The notes beneath the pieces were generated by a model. That model saw nothing but the letters and a program-made list of their open reading frames with translations, did not search any database and had not been told where the DNA came from. Shown here piece by piece: positions 10,401 through 18,993 of a DNA stretch of 64,000 nucleotides. A program made the position numbers and the translations under genes. The first letter of the stretch is position 1, and the number at the start of each line of letters is the position of its first letter. Origin of the DNA: Ponticaulis profundi (GTDB taxonomy: Bacteria; Pseudomonadota; Alphaproteobacteria; Caulobacterales; Hyphomonadaceae); assembly GCF_042659465.1 (NCBI RefSeq), contig NZ_JBHSSW010000012.1:124001-188000 (forward strand), in the 5' to 3' direction.

Positions 10401-10983
10401 AAGTCAGCTTCTGCCGGGTGATACGCCGGTTCTGCCGCCTTTCGGAAAACAGCACCTCAAGCGGTTTCAGCGCGGACGCCTCATTCACGCCTTGCTGGAA
10501 ATCCTGCCGGAGGTCGCTGAAGTCGACCGTGAGGCACGCGCCCGGCAATTCCTGGCAAGTTGCCTGGACCCGGATGAGCAGCCGCTGGCCGATGATGTGA
10601 TGCAGGTCACCTTCCGGGTGCTGAACGCGCCAGAGCTTGCCTCAGTGTTCGGGCCGGTTGGCCGAGCGGAAGCTGCGATTGTCGGCACAGGACCGCATTT
10701 GCCGGATGGTCTCATCATCAATGGCCGTGTTGACCGTCTGCGTGTCACGCCCGATGAGGTGCTGGTGGTTGATTACAAGACGGATCGGCCTCCACCAAAG
10801 CGTCTGGAAGACGTCGCAATGCCTTATCTTGCCCAGATGGGTGCTTATTTTGACGTTCTATCGTCAACTTATCCTGATAAGTCTGTTAAGTGCGCTTTAT
10901 TGTGGACCGATGGTCCCCACTTTATGCTCTTAAGCGAATCCGCCATGCTGGATGCGTTAAAGAAGGCGAGAGACAACCAATGA
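7450..10983 (+). CDS. addA: Double-strand break repair helicase AddA (alphaproteobacterial type)
   Basis: An 1177-residue UvrD-like helicase with a C-terminal nuclease domain. The Walker A motif SANAGSGKTKVLIDRVA lies near residues 30-46, Walker B VLLDEAQDTSPEQWR near 410, motif III FVVGDEKQSIYSFQGAD near 450 and motif VI YVALTRARDHLV near 890. The nuclease motif VDYKTDRPPP is near residue 1110. The start ATG overlaps the addB stop and is preceded by GGAGGAG; a start 13 codons upstream would encode an Arg-rich run and is rejected. Together with AddB it forms the RecBCD-equivalent end-processing enzyme. Confidence 0.96.
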   Translation: MISHLTPKQAYDHVTGQQQLAALPDASAWVSANAGSGKTKVLIDRVARLLLTGVQPDSILCITYTKAAASEMQQRLFKRLGSWSVMADDALADDLAELQGAGVSVLDKPALKKARALFAKALETPGGLRIETLHAFAGRVLRRFPLEAGVPPGFTELDDVENGRIWESASRRTFLAALNDPVKREELRHLIRNIGGLGLQGVTDLIKFKATDLRNFLAEYPDPQARRAHLSDFLGAPKDGMAVYLQRLMMSELPRQDIGRAMELYRELGSKTDAQHADRLERTLAATDPEQALRHYRDVFLTGAGELRKSTFTKKLQGTLVDDLFHPATGQETNRILRGLEALSAIRLRDRTASLLAIAEPLLAEQTFEKRLQAGLDFDDLIIETRKLLSGQGLAEWVLYKLDGGISHVLLDEAQDTSPEQWRIVNGLVAEFFAGASTDDQVRTLFVVGDEKQSIYSFQGADTAQFQSERQRFAARSAPDGEGARVHLPEIEMSFRTVPQVLDFVDGVFNTISQAGRAPFSTEIPTEADRIRHHAFRHRHRGQVDIWGLDAPDSGDDGLAWDAPLDMESKVSPGARLAQKIAAWIERRIQSDDQGVWEDAKDARVRKASAGDILILVRRRGALFHAIIQALKQRGVPVAGADRVNLLDTLAVQDVLNLVRFVLCPEDDLTLAEIIKGPFVGLVDEHDTDLFELAYDRGRHSIWSKLQEAEAPKYQAAAAFLRSVLARRHLPAFEFLDALLNQRHGAEDLTGWQMLDRRFGNPVRDPVESLLAIAGDLDDGDAASLQVFLDRVEHQNSDIKRELSGPADEVRVMTVHGAKGLEAPIVILPDTTNVAPDRLSGSLVFSEEDIPVWLESSKGECAAAAAIREREKARQVAESQRLLYVALTRARDHLVICGSWHGSANGQGYVEGSWYDLCLKGRASVDGALDEEAENEDWQFGSVPPVEVSDANGQSKAPSQAVALPSWIGQSVRTDEQAGVHRAPSQLLPGDTPVLPPFGKQHLKRFQRGRLIHALLEILPEVAEVDREARARQFLASCLDPDEQPLADDVMQVTFRVLNAPELASVFGPVGRAEAAIVGTGPHLPDGLIINGRVDRLRVTPDEVLVVDYKTDRPPPKRLEDVAMPYLAQMGAYFDVLSSTYPDKSVKCALLWTDGPHFMLLSESAMLDALKKARDNQ

Positions 10984-11044
10984 TCCCGGTCACCGCGGAC
11001 CTGGCTCTTGCGAAAAGGTTTGTGTGAACAGGAAGGAGGCTCAA

Positions 11045-11368
11045 TTGGCAGCCGTTGATATTAATGATGATACATTCGACACAGAAGTTCTGACCTCTGA
11101 TGTCCCTGTCGTAGTCGATTTTTGGGCTGAATGGTGTGGCCCTTGTAAACGCCTGTCTCCGAATGTGGAGCGCGTTGCCGAAGAAATGTCCGGCAAGGTC
11201 AAGCTGGCCAAGCTGAACGTTGATGAAAACCCGATCACCATGACGAAATACGGTGTGCGTGGTCTTCCAACGCTCATCATGTTCAAGAATGGCAAAGTCA
11301 CAGCGACGCATCTGGGCGATATGTCCAAGCAGAAGCTGGAAGAATGGATCAAATCCGAAACCGCGTAA
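11045..11368 (+). CDS. trxA: Thioredoxin
   Basis: A 107-residue cytoplasmic disulfide reductase. The active site AEWCGPCK has Cys31 and Cys34, the cis-proline loop is RGLPTL, and the length is standard. The start is a TTG: AAGGAGG lies 5 bases before it, whereas a GTG seven codons upstream lies before that ribosome site and would leave it unused. It sits 61 bases after addA on the same strand and may share its transcript. Confidence 0.95.
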   Translation: MAAVDINDDTFDTEVLTSDVPVVVDFWAEWCGPCKRLSPNVERVAEEMSGKVKLAKLNVDENPITMTKYGVRGLPTLIMFKNGKVTATHLGDMSKQKLEEWIKSETA

Positions 11369-11394
11369 GACCGGTTTGAAAATCTGATCAATGC

Positions 11395-11430
11395 AATGGC
11401 GAAGCGGTCCTAAGTGATCACTTCGCCATT
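11395..11430. terminator. Inverted repeat between trxA and folC
   Basis: AATGGCGAAG and CTTCGCCATT form perfect 10-base arms with a 16-base spacer, straddling the end of folC just past trxA. Only short T runs follow, so termination is possible but not certain. Confidence 0.35.
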
Positions 11431-12678
11431 TGCTTTCAGGACGTCTCCTGCCAGATACAGCGACCCGCAAATAAGCAGAGTTTTCTGCTTTGAGGTTTTT
11501 GCGATCTCGACGGCCTGGTCGAGGTCAGATGATGTCTCGGCAGGAATGCCATATTTGCTGGCGGCTTTGACGAGTGTTTCCGGCGTCTGGCTTTTCTTGG
11601 CACCCGGCAGCGGAATGGCAATCAGCCGTTCGGCGATTGGCGCGATCTCCCGCATGAAGCTTTCGCTGTCCTTTGTGCCAAGCATGGCGCAGATGATCGG
11701 CACCGGGGCGCGTTCCTTCAGCGCTGTGCAGATTGCACTTGCCGCATGCGGGTTATGCCCGCCATCCAGGATGACGGTCTTGTTGCCGCTGGCTGTTACC
11801 AGCGGGCCAGGTTTGAGGATTTGAAGCCGGGCAGGCCAGCTCGCATTGGCAAGGCCGGTGCGCACCATATCAGGCTGTAGTTTGAAAACCCCGGCAGTGC
11901 TGAGCGCCTGAACGGCGAGCGCTGCATTCTGGCACTGGTGCTTGCCCATCAGGCCCGTCTTGATCTTGTCGACAAACAGTCCGTTCGTCTGAAAGGTCAG
12001 CGTGGCGTATGGGTCTTTCTCCATCCGCATCACATCGCTCAGTTTTGTGAATGGCGCACCGCGATATGTGGCTTCCGCGCGCAAGGTGCGCTCGATCTCG
12101 CGGTCCTGTTCAGCGCTGATGACCGGGCAGCCAGCTTTGATGACGCCAGCTTTTTCCCAGGCAATCTGGCAGAGATTATGGCCAAGCAAATCCTTGTGAT
12201 CGAACGCAATTGGCGTGATGACGCTGGCCGCTGGTTTGTCGAACACATTGGTTGAATCAAAACGTCCGCCAAGGCCAACTTCCACCAGGGTCAGATCGGC
12301 AGGGGTTTCGGCAAAGGCCAGAAAGCTCGCTATCGTCATGCCTTCGAAAAAGGAGAGCGGCTCGCCCGCATTGGCGTCCAGAACCGCGCGGACATGTCGG
12401 CGCAGATCAGCATCTGAAATCAGCTCACCAGCAACGCGGATGCGTTCATTCACGCGGATCAGATGCGGAGAGGTATCGACGTGAACCTTCAGCCCATGTG
12501 CTTCGGCAATGGCGCGCATAAAGGCCGTAGTCGAACCTTTGCCGTTTGTACCGGCAATATGGATGACCGGAGGCAAACGGTCCTGCGGACGTCCCAGTTT
12601 TTCCAGAACGCGCAGCACGGGCGCCGTCGACAGCTTGAACACTGCCGGTTTTGGCAGAGCATCAAACTCCGCCAGCAA
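11410..12678 (-). CDS. folC: Bifunctional folylpolyglutamate/dihydrofolate synthase FolC
   Basis: A 422-residue Mur-ligase-family ATPase that adds glutamate to dihydropteroate and folates. The P-loop is HIAGTNGKGSTTAFM near residues 40-54, the second conserved segment FFEGMTIASFLAF near 103-115, and LDGGHNPHAA near 302-311. The start is uncertain: the best candidate is a TTG at 12678, 40 bases past the accD stop, with no good ribosome site. Translational coupling to accD is likely. It ends the trpA-accD-folC run. Confidence 0.93.
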   Translation of the reverse strand: MLAEFDALPKPAVFKLSTAPVLRVLEKLGRPQDRLPPVIHIAGTNGKGSTTAFMRAIAEAHGLKVHVDTSPHLIRVNERIRVAGELISDADLRRHVRAVLDANAGEPLSFFEGMTIASFLAFAETPADLTLVEVGLGGRFDSTNVFDKPAASVITPIAFDHKDLLGHNLCQIAWEKAGVIKAGCPVISAEQDREIERTLRAEATYRGAPFTKLSDVMRMEKDPYATLTFQTNGLFVDKIKTGLMGKHQCQNAALAVQALSTAGVFKLQPDMVRTGLANASWPARLQILKPGPLVTASGNKTVILDGGHNPHAASAICTALKERAPVPIICAMLGTKDSESFMREIAPIAERLIAIPLPGAKKSQTPETLVKAASKYGIPAETSSDLDQAVEIAKTSKQKTLLICGSLYLAGDVLKANGEVIT

Positions 12679-12718
12679 GTCATCCAGAAGCAGATCTGAC
12701 AGGACCGGACCCCGTTGG

Positions 12719-13666
<948 letters not shown>

Positions 13667-13677
13667 GCGTTTCTCCG

Positions 13678-14505
13678 TCAAGCGGCTTGGCCTTTTTTCA
13701 GACCGGAGGACAGGTCGCGTGTCAATTGCGCGACTCGATCCAGAATTTCATCTTTGTCTGCACCATTGTCTAACTCAGATATGAGATCGACAAAAGCTGA
13801 CCCGACGACAACGCCGTCGCTGATTGCGGCCATTTCCTGCGCCTGTTCTGCTGTCTTAATGCCGAATCCGACACAAACAGGCAATTGAGACACTTTTTGG
13901 GCCATGCCGACACCAGGCGCAATATCGCCGGCCACCGGCTTTCGCCCGCCGGTCACGCCGGTAACGGACACATAATAGAGAAAGCCGCTCGCACCATCCG
14001 AAATGATGGACATGCGGGCCTCGTTGGAGGTCGGTGTCGCCAGACGAATGACGGCCAGGTCATGCGGCGCATAAGCGGCGCGCAGAGGCGCGTCTTCTTC
14101 CGGCGGCAGATCCACAATGATCGTGCCGTCGACGCCTGCATCGCTTGCGGCCTGCGCAAAGGTTTCAAAGCCCATATGGTGGACCGGATTGGCATATCCC
14201 ATCACGATGAGCGGCGTGTGGCTGTTCGTTTCGCGAAAGCGCGTTGCCAGTGCCAGAACATCCTTGAGTTTCGTGCCGGATTTCAGGCTGCGTTGTCCCG
14301 CGCGCTGAATGGAGGGGCCGTCGGCCATCGGGTCCGTGAACGGTGCGCCAAGCTCGATAATGTCAGCGCCATTGTCCGCCAGCGTGGTCAGAATATCGAA
14401 GGTCGTTTCCAGATCCGGGTCACCTGCCATCACATATGCCACCAGGGCGGCCCGATTATCGGCGCGGGCTTTGTCGAAAACGTCTGAAATGCGGGTTTTG
14501 GTCAT
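13678..14505 (-). CDS. trpA: Tryptophan synthase alpha subunit
   Basis: A 275-residue TIM-barrel lyase that cleaves indole-3-glycerol phosphate. The signature ADIIELGAPFTDPMADGP contains the catalytic Glu (ELG) and Asp of TDPMADG. The phosphate-binding GFGIKTAEQA and the C-terminal VVGSAFVD are present. The start MTKTRISDVF matches the family; upstream in-frame codons do not resemble TrpA. It precedes accD by 11 bases but is separated from trpB by about 5 kb of unrelated genes. Confidence 0.95.
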   Translation of the reverse strand: MTKTRISDVFDKARADNRAALVAYVMAGDPDLETTFDILTTLADNGADIIELGAPFTDPMADGPSIQRAGQRSLKSGTKLKDVLALATRFRETNSHTPLIVMGYANPVHHMGFETFAQAASDAGVDGTIIVDLPPEEDAPLRAAYAPHDLAVIRLATPTSNEARMSIISDGASGFLYYVSVTGVTGGRKPVAGDIAPGVGMAQKVSQLPVCVGFGIKTAEQAQEMAAISDGVVVGSAFVDLISELDNGADKDEILDRVAQLTRDLSSGLKKGQAA

Positions 14506-14646
14506 GAGAGCTGATCGCGTCCGATTGAGAACCTGGCTGTAACGTAGGTGTTCCGGCCAAAGCAGGAAGACCCGTTGATTAGAGGCTCTTTCAAAAGCAG
14601 ACAAGCCCACATACGGCTTTGTCCGGTCCGCGATGTCGGCGTCGTT

Positions 14647-14970
14647 CTAATTCACGCTGGTCTGCTCCTTCACCCATGTCGAGAATGCAGGCGTACTGCC
14701 TGATACCTCGAGCTTCAAAATCGCAGGCGTGTCATAGCTATGCGCGGCTTCCAGCATCTCTTGCAGAGGGGACCAGAGCTCTGCGCGGGTCTTCAGCCAC
14801 AAAACGTATTCGGCTTCGGCATGCAGTTCATCCTGCCACTCATAGATGGCGGTGACCGGCGCGTCGATATTGGCGCAGGCGGCAAGCCTTTGCGTGACGG
14901 CGGCCCTGCCGAGACGGTCAGCTTCTGCCGCTGTTCCGCAATTCACACGCACGAGAATGAGATCGGTCAT
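14647..14970 (-). CDS. cutA: Divalent cation tolerance protein CutA
   Basis: A 107-residue protein of the trimeric CutA1 family, which has a PII-like ferredoxin fold. The family positions RLAACANI near residue 30, the IYEWQDE strand and the SYDTPAIL segment near 79-86 are all present. Family members are implicated in copper tolerance, though the biochemical role is unsettled. The gene starts 5 bases after the upstream GFA-family stop, so the two are probably co-translated. Confidence 0.92.
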   Translation of the reverse strand: MTDLILVRVNCGTAAEADRLGRAAVTQRLAACANIDAPVTAIYEWQDELHAEAEYVLWLKTRAELWSPLQEMLEAAHSYDTPAILKLEVSGSTPAFSTWVKEQTSVN

Positions 14971-14975
14971 GCGTC

Positions 14976-15326
14976 TCAGACGCTTTTGCCGTCGACGTCC
15001 TGAACTGTCAGCTTGGAGAGGTCCAGCGCATCGATACAGTTCAGATTGATCGCAGCAATCTCCATTCCGTCAGGCATTTTGCCAAAGGCGAAGCTCTCAA
15101 CCCCGCATGTCTTGCAGAAATTGTGATCAATCGCGCCCTTGTTGAAGTGATAGGTCGACCATTCGCCTTCGCCTTTCTTGAGGGTGAAGGCTTCGCGCGG
15201 GACGAACGCAAGCCGGAAGCCCTTCATGGCGCAGTGTGAGCAATTGCAGACGATGGCTTCGTTGAACTCACCCTCGACGGCATAAGCAATCTTTCCGCAA
15301 TGGCATCCGCCTGTATATGTCGTCAT
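14976..15326 (-). CDS. GFA/CENP-V family zinc protein
   Basis: A 116-residue protein with the zinc ligands of the glutathione-dependent formaldehyde-activating family: GGCHCGK near 7-13, CNCSHC near 27-32 and FCKTCG near 70-75. Most small members of this family do not have a proven formaldehyde role, so the substrate is left open. It is the first gene of a two-gene unit with cutA. No signal peptide is seen. Confidence 0.85.
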   Translation of the reverse strand: MTTYTGGCHCGKIAYAVEGEFNEAIVCNCSHCAMKGFRLAFVPREAFTLKKGEGEWSTYHFNKGAIDHNFCKTCGVESFAFGKMPDGMEIAAINLNCIDALDLSKLTVQDVDGKSV

Positions 15327-15536
15327 GTGTCTGCTTCCTCTTTGATCCTGTCTGGCATGCTAGACACAGAAAGACATGGCGTCGATGGGGAAGACTCACG
15401 TCGACAAAACACAGGCGTGACCGAACAAGCTTCAGGCAGATTTCTGTCAGTTTCCAACCCTCTCAAAAGGGTCACTTGACCCGGCATCATCTGCTCGCAA
15501 AGGCTGTCATCAGCAATTTGTGAGGGAGTGGCAGAC

Positions 15537-16691
15537 ATGCGGCGCAGGGATTTTCTGACAGCAGGCGCGGGGCTTGGAACAACGGCCCTGGCAGGATGCG
15601 TAACACCGGCAACGACGTCGTCAGCGGTTGCGCTGCCGGGCGCGCCCGGTGATGCGCTGGTCCAGCCCATTGGCGCGCCCATGCGGCCGATCAAATCATC
15701 CATGGACCGTGTCGCGCGGACGATTGTTGGCCTGCGCCCCTTTCGAAAGCCAGGGCCAAGGCTGGAAAGCGTCAAAGTCGGATCAAAGGATGTCGTCCAC
15801 AATTACGGGCATGGCGGGGGCGGGGTTTCGCTGTCCTGGGGCGTCGCAGAGATGGCCGCGTCCATGGTCAAGGATTTCGGGCGCACGGACATTGCCGTCC
15901 TCGGATCGGGCTCAATTGGTCTTTCGACCGCGCTCGACTTGCAGCGCGCAGGGGCCGATGTGACGATTTATGCCAAGGATTTTCCGCCTTACACGACCTC
16001 GAATGTGGCAGGCGCCATGTGGCACCCTGTTACCCTGTTTGAGCGTGATCAGGTAACGCCGCAAACGCTGGCGATGCTCGATCTTGCGTCGAAAATCGCT
16101 TTCAGCCGTTTCATTCGCTATGCCAATGATCCGAAATACGGAATTTACTGGATCCGGCAGTATTCCTTCAGCGACCGGGAAATGAGCACGACTTACCCCT
16201 ATGTTGGCGGCGACGCGCTCTATCCGGGGCTTGTCCGCAACCAGCCGAATGGTCCGTTCGGATTTGCCCGCTACGACGCCTATTACACGCTGATGATCGA
16301 TTCAGACATCTATATGCGCGCGCTCGTGAATGACTTCCTGTCCAATGGCGGCAAGATGGTGGAGCGAAGCTTCGAGAGCGAATCCGATCTGGAAGCCCTG
16401 CCACAGACCAGCATTGTGAACTGTTTGGGGCTCGGGGCTGGCAAGGTGTTTGGCGATGAGAGCATCATTCCGGCACGTGGCCAGCTGTCCTTTCTCCTGC
16501 CGCAGAACGACATTGAATATGGCTATGCGGGCGGCACCAAAGACCATGGTCTGCTTTATTCCTTCCCACGCAAAACCGGCATTTTGCTCGGCGGTTCGGT
16601 CGACAAGGGCGACTGGGATATGAATGTTCGCGAGGATGAGGTCCGGCGCATGGTGGAGGGACATGCCTGGCTGGCATCAAAGCTTGGCTGA
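15537..16691 (+). CDS. TAT-exported D-amino-acid-oxidase-like flavoprotein, circularly permuted
   Basis: A 384-residue protein. The N-terminus MRRRDFLTAGAG is a twin-arginine signal ending in LAGC (Cys21), so it is probably a TAT-exported lipoprotein. Residues about 56-110 match the C-terminal end of D-amino-acid oxidases: GLRPFRKPGPRLE, which carries the substrate Arg, and the family signature VHNYGHGGGGVSLSWG (87-102). Only after this comes the FAD Rossmann motif VLGSGSIGLSTALDL (121-135), which opens ordinary family members. The protein ends at GGSVDKGDWD plus one helix, exactly where the usual C-terminal piece would follow. GAGGGA-like ribosome bases precede the ATG; a GTG three codons upstream is less likely. 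An oxidase role is inferred from the retained residues; the substrate is unknown. Confidence 0.85.
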   Translation: MRRRDFLTAGAGLGTTALAGCVTPATTSSAVALPGAPGDALVQPIGAPMRPIKSSMDRVARTIVGLRPFRKPGPRLESVKVGSKDVVHNYGHGGGGVSLSWGVAEMAASMVKDFGRTDIAVLGSGSIGLSTALDLQRAGADVTIYAKDFPPYTTSNVAGAMWHPVTLFERDQVTPQTLAMLDLASKIAFSRFIRYANDPKYGIYWIRQYSFSDREMSTTYPYVGGDALYPGLVRNQPNGPFGFARYDAYYTLMIDSDIYMRALVNDFLSNGGKMVERSFESESDLEALPQTSIVNCLGLGAGKVFGDESIIPARGQLSFLLPQNDIEYGYAGGTKDHGLLYSFPRKTGILLGGSVDKGDWDMNVREDEVRRMVEGHAWLASKLG

Positions 16692-16734
16692 TGGTCTGCG
16701 TGCTTGACCGGCTCTTCCGGTCAGCATATTTCTG

Positions 16735-16767
16735 ATGTGTCTGAAATCTATGAGGTTTCAGACACAT
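16735..16767. promoter_or_regulatory. Perfect 12-base inverted repeat before a lipoprotein gene
   Basis: ATGTGTCTGAAA and TTTCAGACACAT are perfect complements separated by 9 bases. The right arm ends 13 bases before the ATG of the next gene, touching its ribosome site region. A second, smaller hairpin (TGACCGG/CCGGTCA) lies at about 16703-16722. There is no T run, so an operator or an RNA hairpin near the start is as likely as a terminator. Confidence 0.5.
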
Positions 16768-16780
16768 TGGGGGACATATC

Positions 16781-17440
16781 ATGAAACATTTTGCGATACC
16801 GCTCTTGAGTGCGCTTTTGCTGCTGACAGCATGTGGCGGATCTGAAACCAGCGCGACGAATGACACTAAGGCTACGGCGTCTTCGGCGTCTTCGGCGTCT
16901 TCGGCGTCTTCGGCGTCTGGCCTGAATGCCTGGGGAAAATCCCTTGTCCGCGAAGACGGGTGCCATCCGGATATTGCGCGAGCCATGCAACCGTTTGAGG
17001 CGGATTACGGCCAGTGCACCATGCCGACATTTGAAGAGGTTTGCGGTGCGGGCACGTTCGACGCGGGCGTTCAACTGATTGCAGAAACATTCGAGCGCGA
17101 TGTTGAGCAGGTCAATCCATGGGGATGGGCGTGTGCCCGTTCCGGAAATATTGAAAATGCGCTGACGGCGGGTTGTATGACGCGCACACGCGCCTCCGAA
17201 GAATCCTGTCGTTGTGCGGCCCGCAAAACCATCGCGGCAGAAAGCGCGCCGATCCCGGAACTCCTGTCCTATACGGAAAATCAGGACATGGTGACGGCCA
17301 AGGCGACCTATCCTGACTATCTGGGCGTGATCGGTGCGACATCGGCGGCTGACCTGACGAAAGAGAATGCCGAAAAGCAGGACCAATTCATGGCCGCCTT
17401 CACGCATCACTATGAGCGTTGGGAAGCTGAGTGCCAGTAA
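16781..17440 (+). CDS. Lipoprotein of unknown function with an SSA repeat tract
   Basis: A 219-residue protein. The signal sequence ends in LTAC, so Cys18 is the likely lipidation site. Residues about 30-47 are a low-complexity (Ser-Ser-Ala)n tract encoded by a 9-base tandem repeat. The rest holds several paired Cys residues (DGCHPDI, YGQC, EEVCGAG, WACARS, AGCMTR, ESCRCAA), suggesting a disulfide-rich periplasmic domain. The family was not recognised. The start has GGGGGAC 6 bases upstream. Confidence 0.75.
   Translation: MKHFAIPLLSALLLLTACGGSETSATNDTKATASSASSASSASSASGLNAWGKSLVREDGCHPDIARAMQPFEADYGQCTMPTFEEVCGAGTFDAGVQLIAETFERDVEQVNPWGWACARSGNIENALTAGCMTRTRASEESCRCAARKTIAAESAPIPELLSYTENQDMVTAKATYPDYLGVIGATSAADLTKENAEKQDQFMAAFTHHYERWEAECQ
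16875..16918 (+). repeat. 9-base tandem repeat, about 4.9 copies
   Basis: The unit CGGCGTCTT is repeated in perfect register inside the lipoprotein gene and encodes (Ala-Ser-Ser)n. Because the unit is a multiple of three, copy-number change would alter linker length without breaking the frame. Confidence 0.95.
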
Positions 17441-17979
17441 TCAGGCCCAGTAATCAGGCGGAGTGAGGCCGTTTAGGCCTCACCCAACTTATCCGACCCT
17501 TCGTGTGCCAGCCTATAATGTCCGCATGCATGGCGGTGAGCCGGTCCGGACAAGGCTTGATCCATGCAGGCAATCTGCAGCTCTGAAGCCTGACAATCTT
17601 CAGCACTCAGCTTGCGGGCGGCTGTCACCGTCAGGGTAACGCATGCTCCATCCGATATGCGGACGACCCGTATATTGGGCGCAGGAGACCCCTTGCTTTT
17701 TCGGCATTTGTGCCGGGAAAGCACCCCATTGTAAGTATCTGGCCCTGACGGTGATCGCCGCCCGGCTCACATTTTCAAAAGCGCTCGCGATGCTTTGCGT
17801 CCGACGAGATACGTTCTGTAGGCTGAAGGTCGCTGCGAAACGCAGACGACCTCGCAGGCGCATCACACGATAGATCCGTCATTCAACTCAGGATATTTGT
17901 TCAAAGGCTGCCCGGCGCATCCAGTGGCGCAATTGGCATATGCCGGGCAACGAAAATCGTTCAGGCGGGTTTGTTAGCC
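17441..17979. other. 539-base stretch with no convincing gene
   Basis: An inverted repeat GTGAGGCC/GGCCTCAC lies at 17463-17483, just after the lipoprotein gene, and may terminate transcription, though it lacks a T run. A minus-strand frame of 83 codons (17473-17724, GTG start, no clear ribosome site) and an overlapping 88-codon frame (17600-17866) cover the middle. Neither resembles a family I know. Broken coding DNA is possible. Confidence 0.4.
17473..17724 (-). CDS. Possible small hypothetical protein
   Basis: An 83-codon frame with a GTG start and Cys-containing middle (GACVTL, EDCQAS, QIACMD, RHACGHY). Composition is plausible for a protein, but no ribosome site, signal or family match is seen. 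It may be the 3' part of a decayed gene, since an overlapping frame continues upstream. Low confidence. Confidence 0.2.
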   Translation of the reverse strand: MLSRHKCRKSKGSPAPNIRVVRISDGACVTLTVTAARKLSAEDCQASELQIACMDQALSGPAHRHACGHYRLAHEGSDKLGEA

Positions 17980-18972
17980 ATGATCGAAATCGTCTCCCTG
18001 CTTGGCCTGTTGTGTCTTTATGTCTGTGGCTTCGTGCTGCTGTTTGGTGTCATCGCGCCATATCTTCCGCAACGGGCCTGGTGGATCCGCATCTGGGTGT
18101 ATGGGCGCCAGCAAACCATTCTGCTGCTGGGCTTCATCTGTCTGCTTCATGTGCTGGTCTGGGGCGTTTCAACCCTGTTCGCAGCCTGTTTTCTGACGGC
18201 GGCCATGCTGGGCATGGTGTGGTGCTTTGCAGAAATCTTTCCTTACTTTTCCATGGGACGGAAAGAACTGGAAAGCGCCGACGGGACAGGCGATTGCGTG
18301 TTCTCGGTTCTGTTGCTGAATGTTCTGGAAGAAAACGACCAGTACCAGCGTGCGCTCACCTGCATTCGCGAAGCCGATGCCGATATGGTTCTGCTCTGTG
18401 AAACCAATCAGGCCTGGGCAGATGCGCTGCGTCCGCTCGAAGACGTTTATCCGCACACATATCTTCTCCCTCTGGAAGACCATAACGGCCTGCTGTTCTA
18501 TTCGCGTTTTCCGATGGATCAGGTGGATCTGCATTATCTGTGTCAGCCGCACATACCGTCGCTGTTCATTGACCTTCATGTGGGTGAGAACTGCCCGTTG
18601 CGGTTATACGCCATTCACCCGCGTCCACCGCGTCCGGAAGACGATGTGGAAGACCTTGATGACGAGCTGATCATTATTGGCCGCGATGCCTGCCATCATG
18701 ACTGCCCGGTGCTTGTCATGGGCGATCTGAATGAAGTGGGCTGGTCGCCTGCCATTCGGCGCTTTGAGAAAACCTCCGGCCTGCGCGATCCGAAGCGCGG
18801 GCGCGGTATTTTCAATACCTATGGGGCGACCAATCCTATTTTGCGCTGGCCGCTGGACCATGTCTTTGCAAGCCAGGCCTTTAGCGTGGTCGATATCGAG
18901 CGCTTGCCAGAGTGCGGATCGGACCACTTTCCGATCAAGTATACGTTAGAGTTAACGGGCACACCCGCGTGA
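17980..18972 (+). CDS. Membrane-anchored endonuclease/exonuclease/phosphatase family protein
   Basis: A 330-residue protein. Two or three N-terminal membrane helices (about 5-27, 44-65 and 66-85) are followed by an EEP domain. Catalytic positions visible are VLLLNVLEEND (Asn), MVLLCETNQ (Glu), VMGDLNEVGW (Asp/Asn) and GSDHFPI (Asp-His) at the end. Family members hydrolyse phosphodiesters in nucleic acids, lipids or inositol phosphates; the substrate here is unknown. The ATG at 17980 is favoured over a TTG three codons upstream. Confidence 0.85.
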   Translation: MIEIVSLLGLLCLYVCGFVLLFGVIAPYLPQRAWWIRIWVYGRQQTILLLGFICLLHVLVWGVSTLFAACFLTAAMLGMVWCFAEIFPYFSMGRKELESADGTGDCVFSVLLLNVLEENDQYQRALTCIREADADMVLLCETNQAWADALRPLEDVYPHTYLLPLEDHNGLLFYSRFPMDQVDLHYLCQPHIPSLFIDLHVGENCPLRLYAIHPRPPRPEDDVEDLDDELIIIGRDACHHDCPVLVMGDLNEVGWSPAIRRFEKTSGLRDPKRGRGIFNTYGATNPILRWPLDHVFASQAFSVVDIERLPECGSDHFPIKYTLELTGTPA

Positions 18973-18993
18973 CGCATTTCGGCAAGTGGGCGC

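Noticed and set aside
16748..17410. Long minus-strand open frame of 220 codons over the lipoprotein gene
   Set aside because: It reads through the 9-base repeat as a poly-Arg run and lacks family likeness. The plus-strand lipoprotein has a signal, lipobox and ribosome site.
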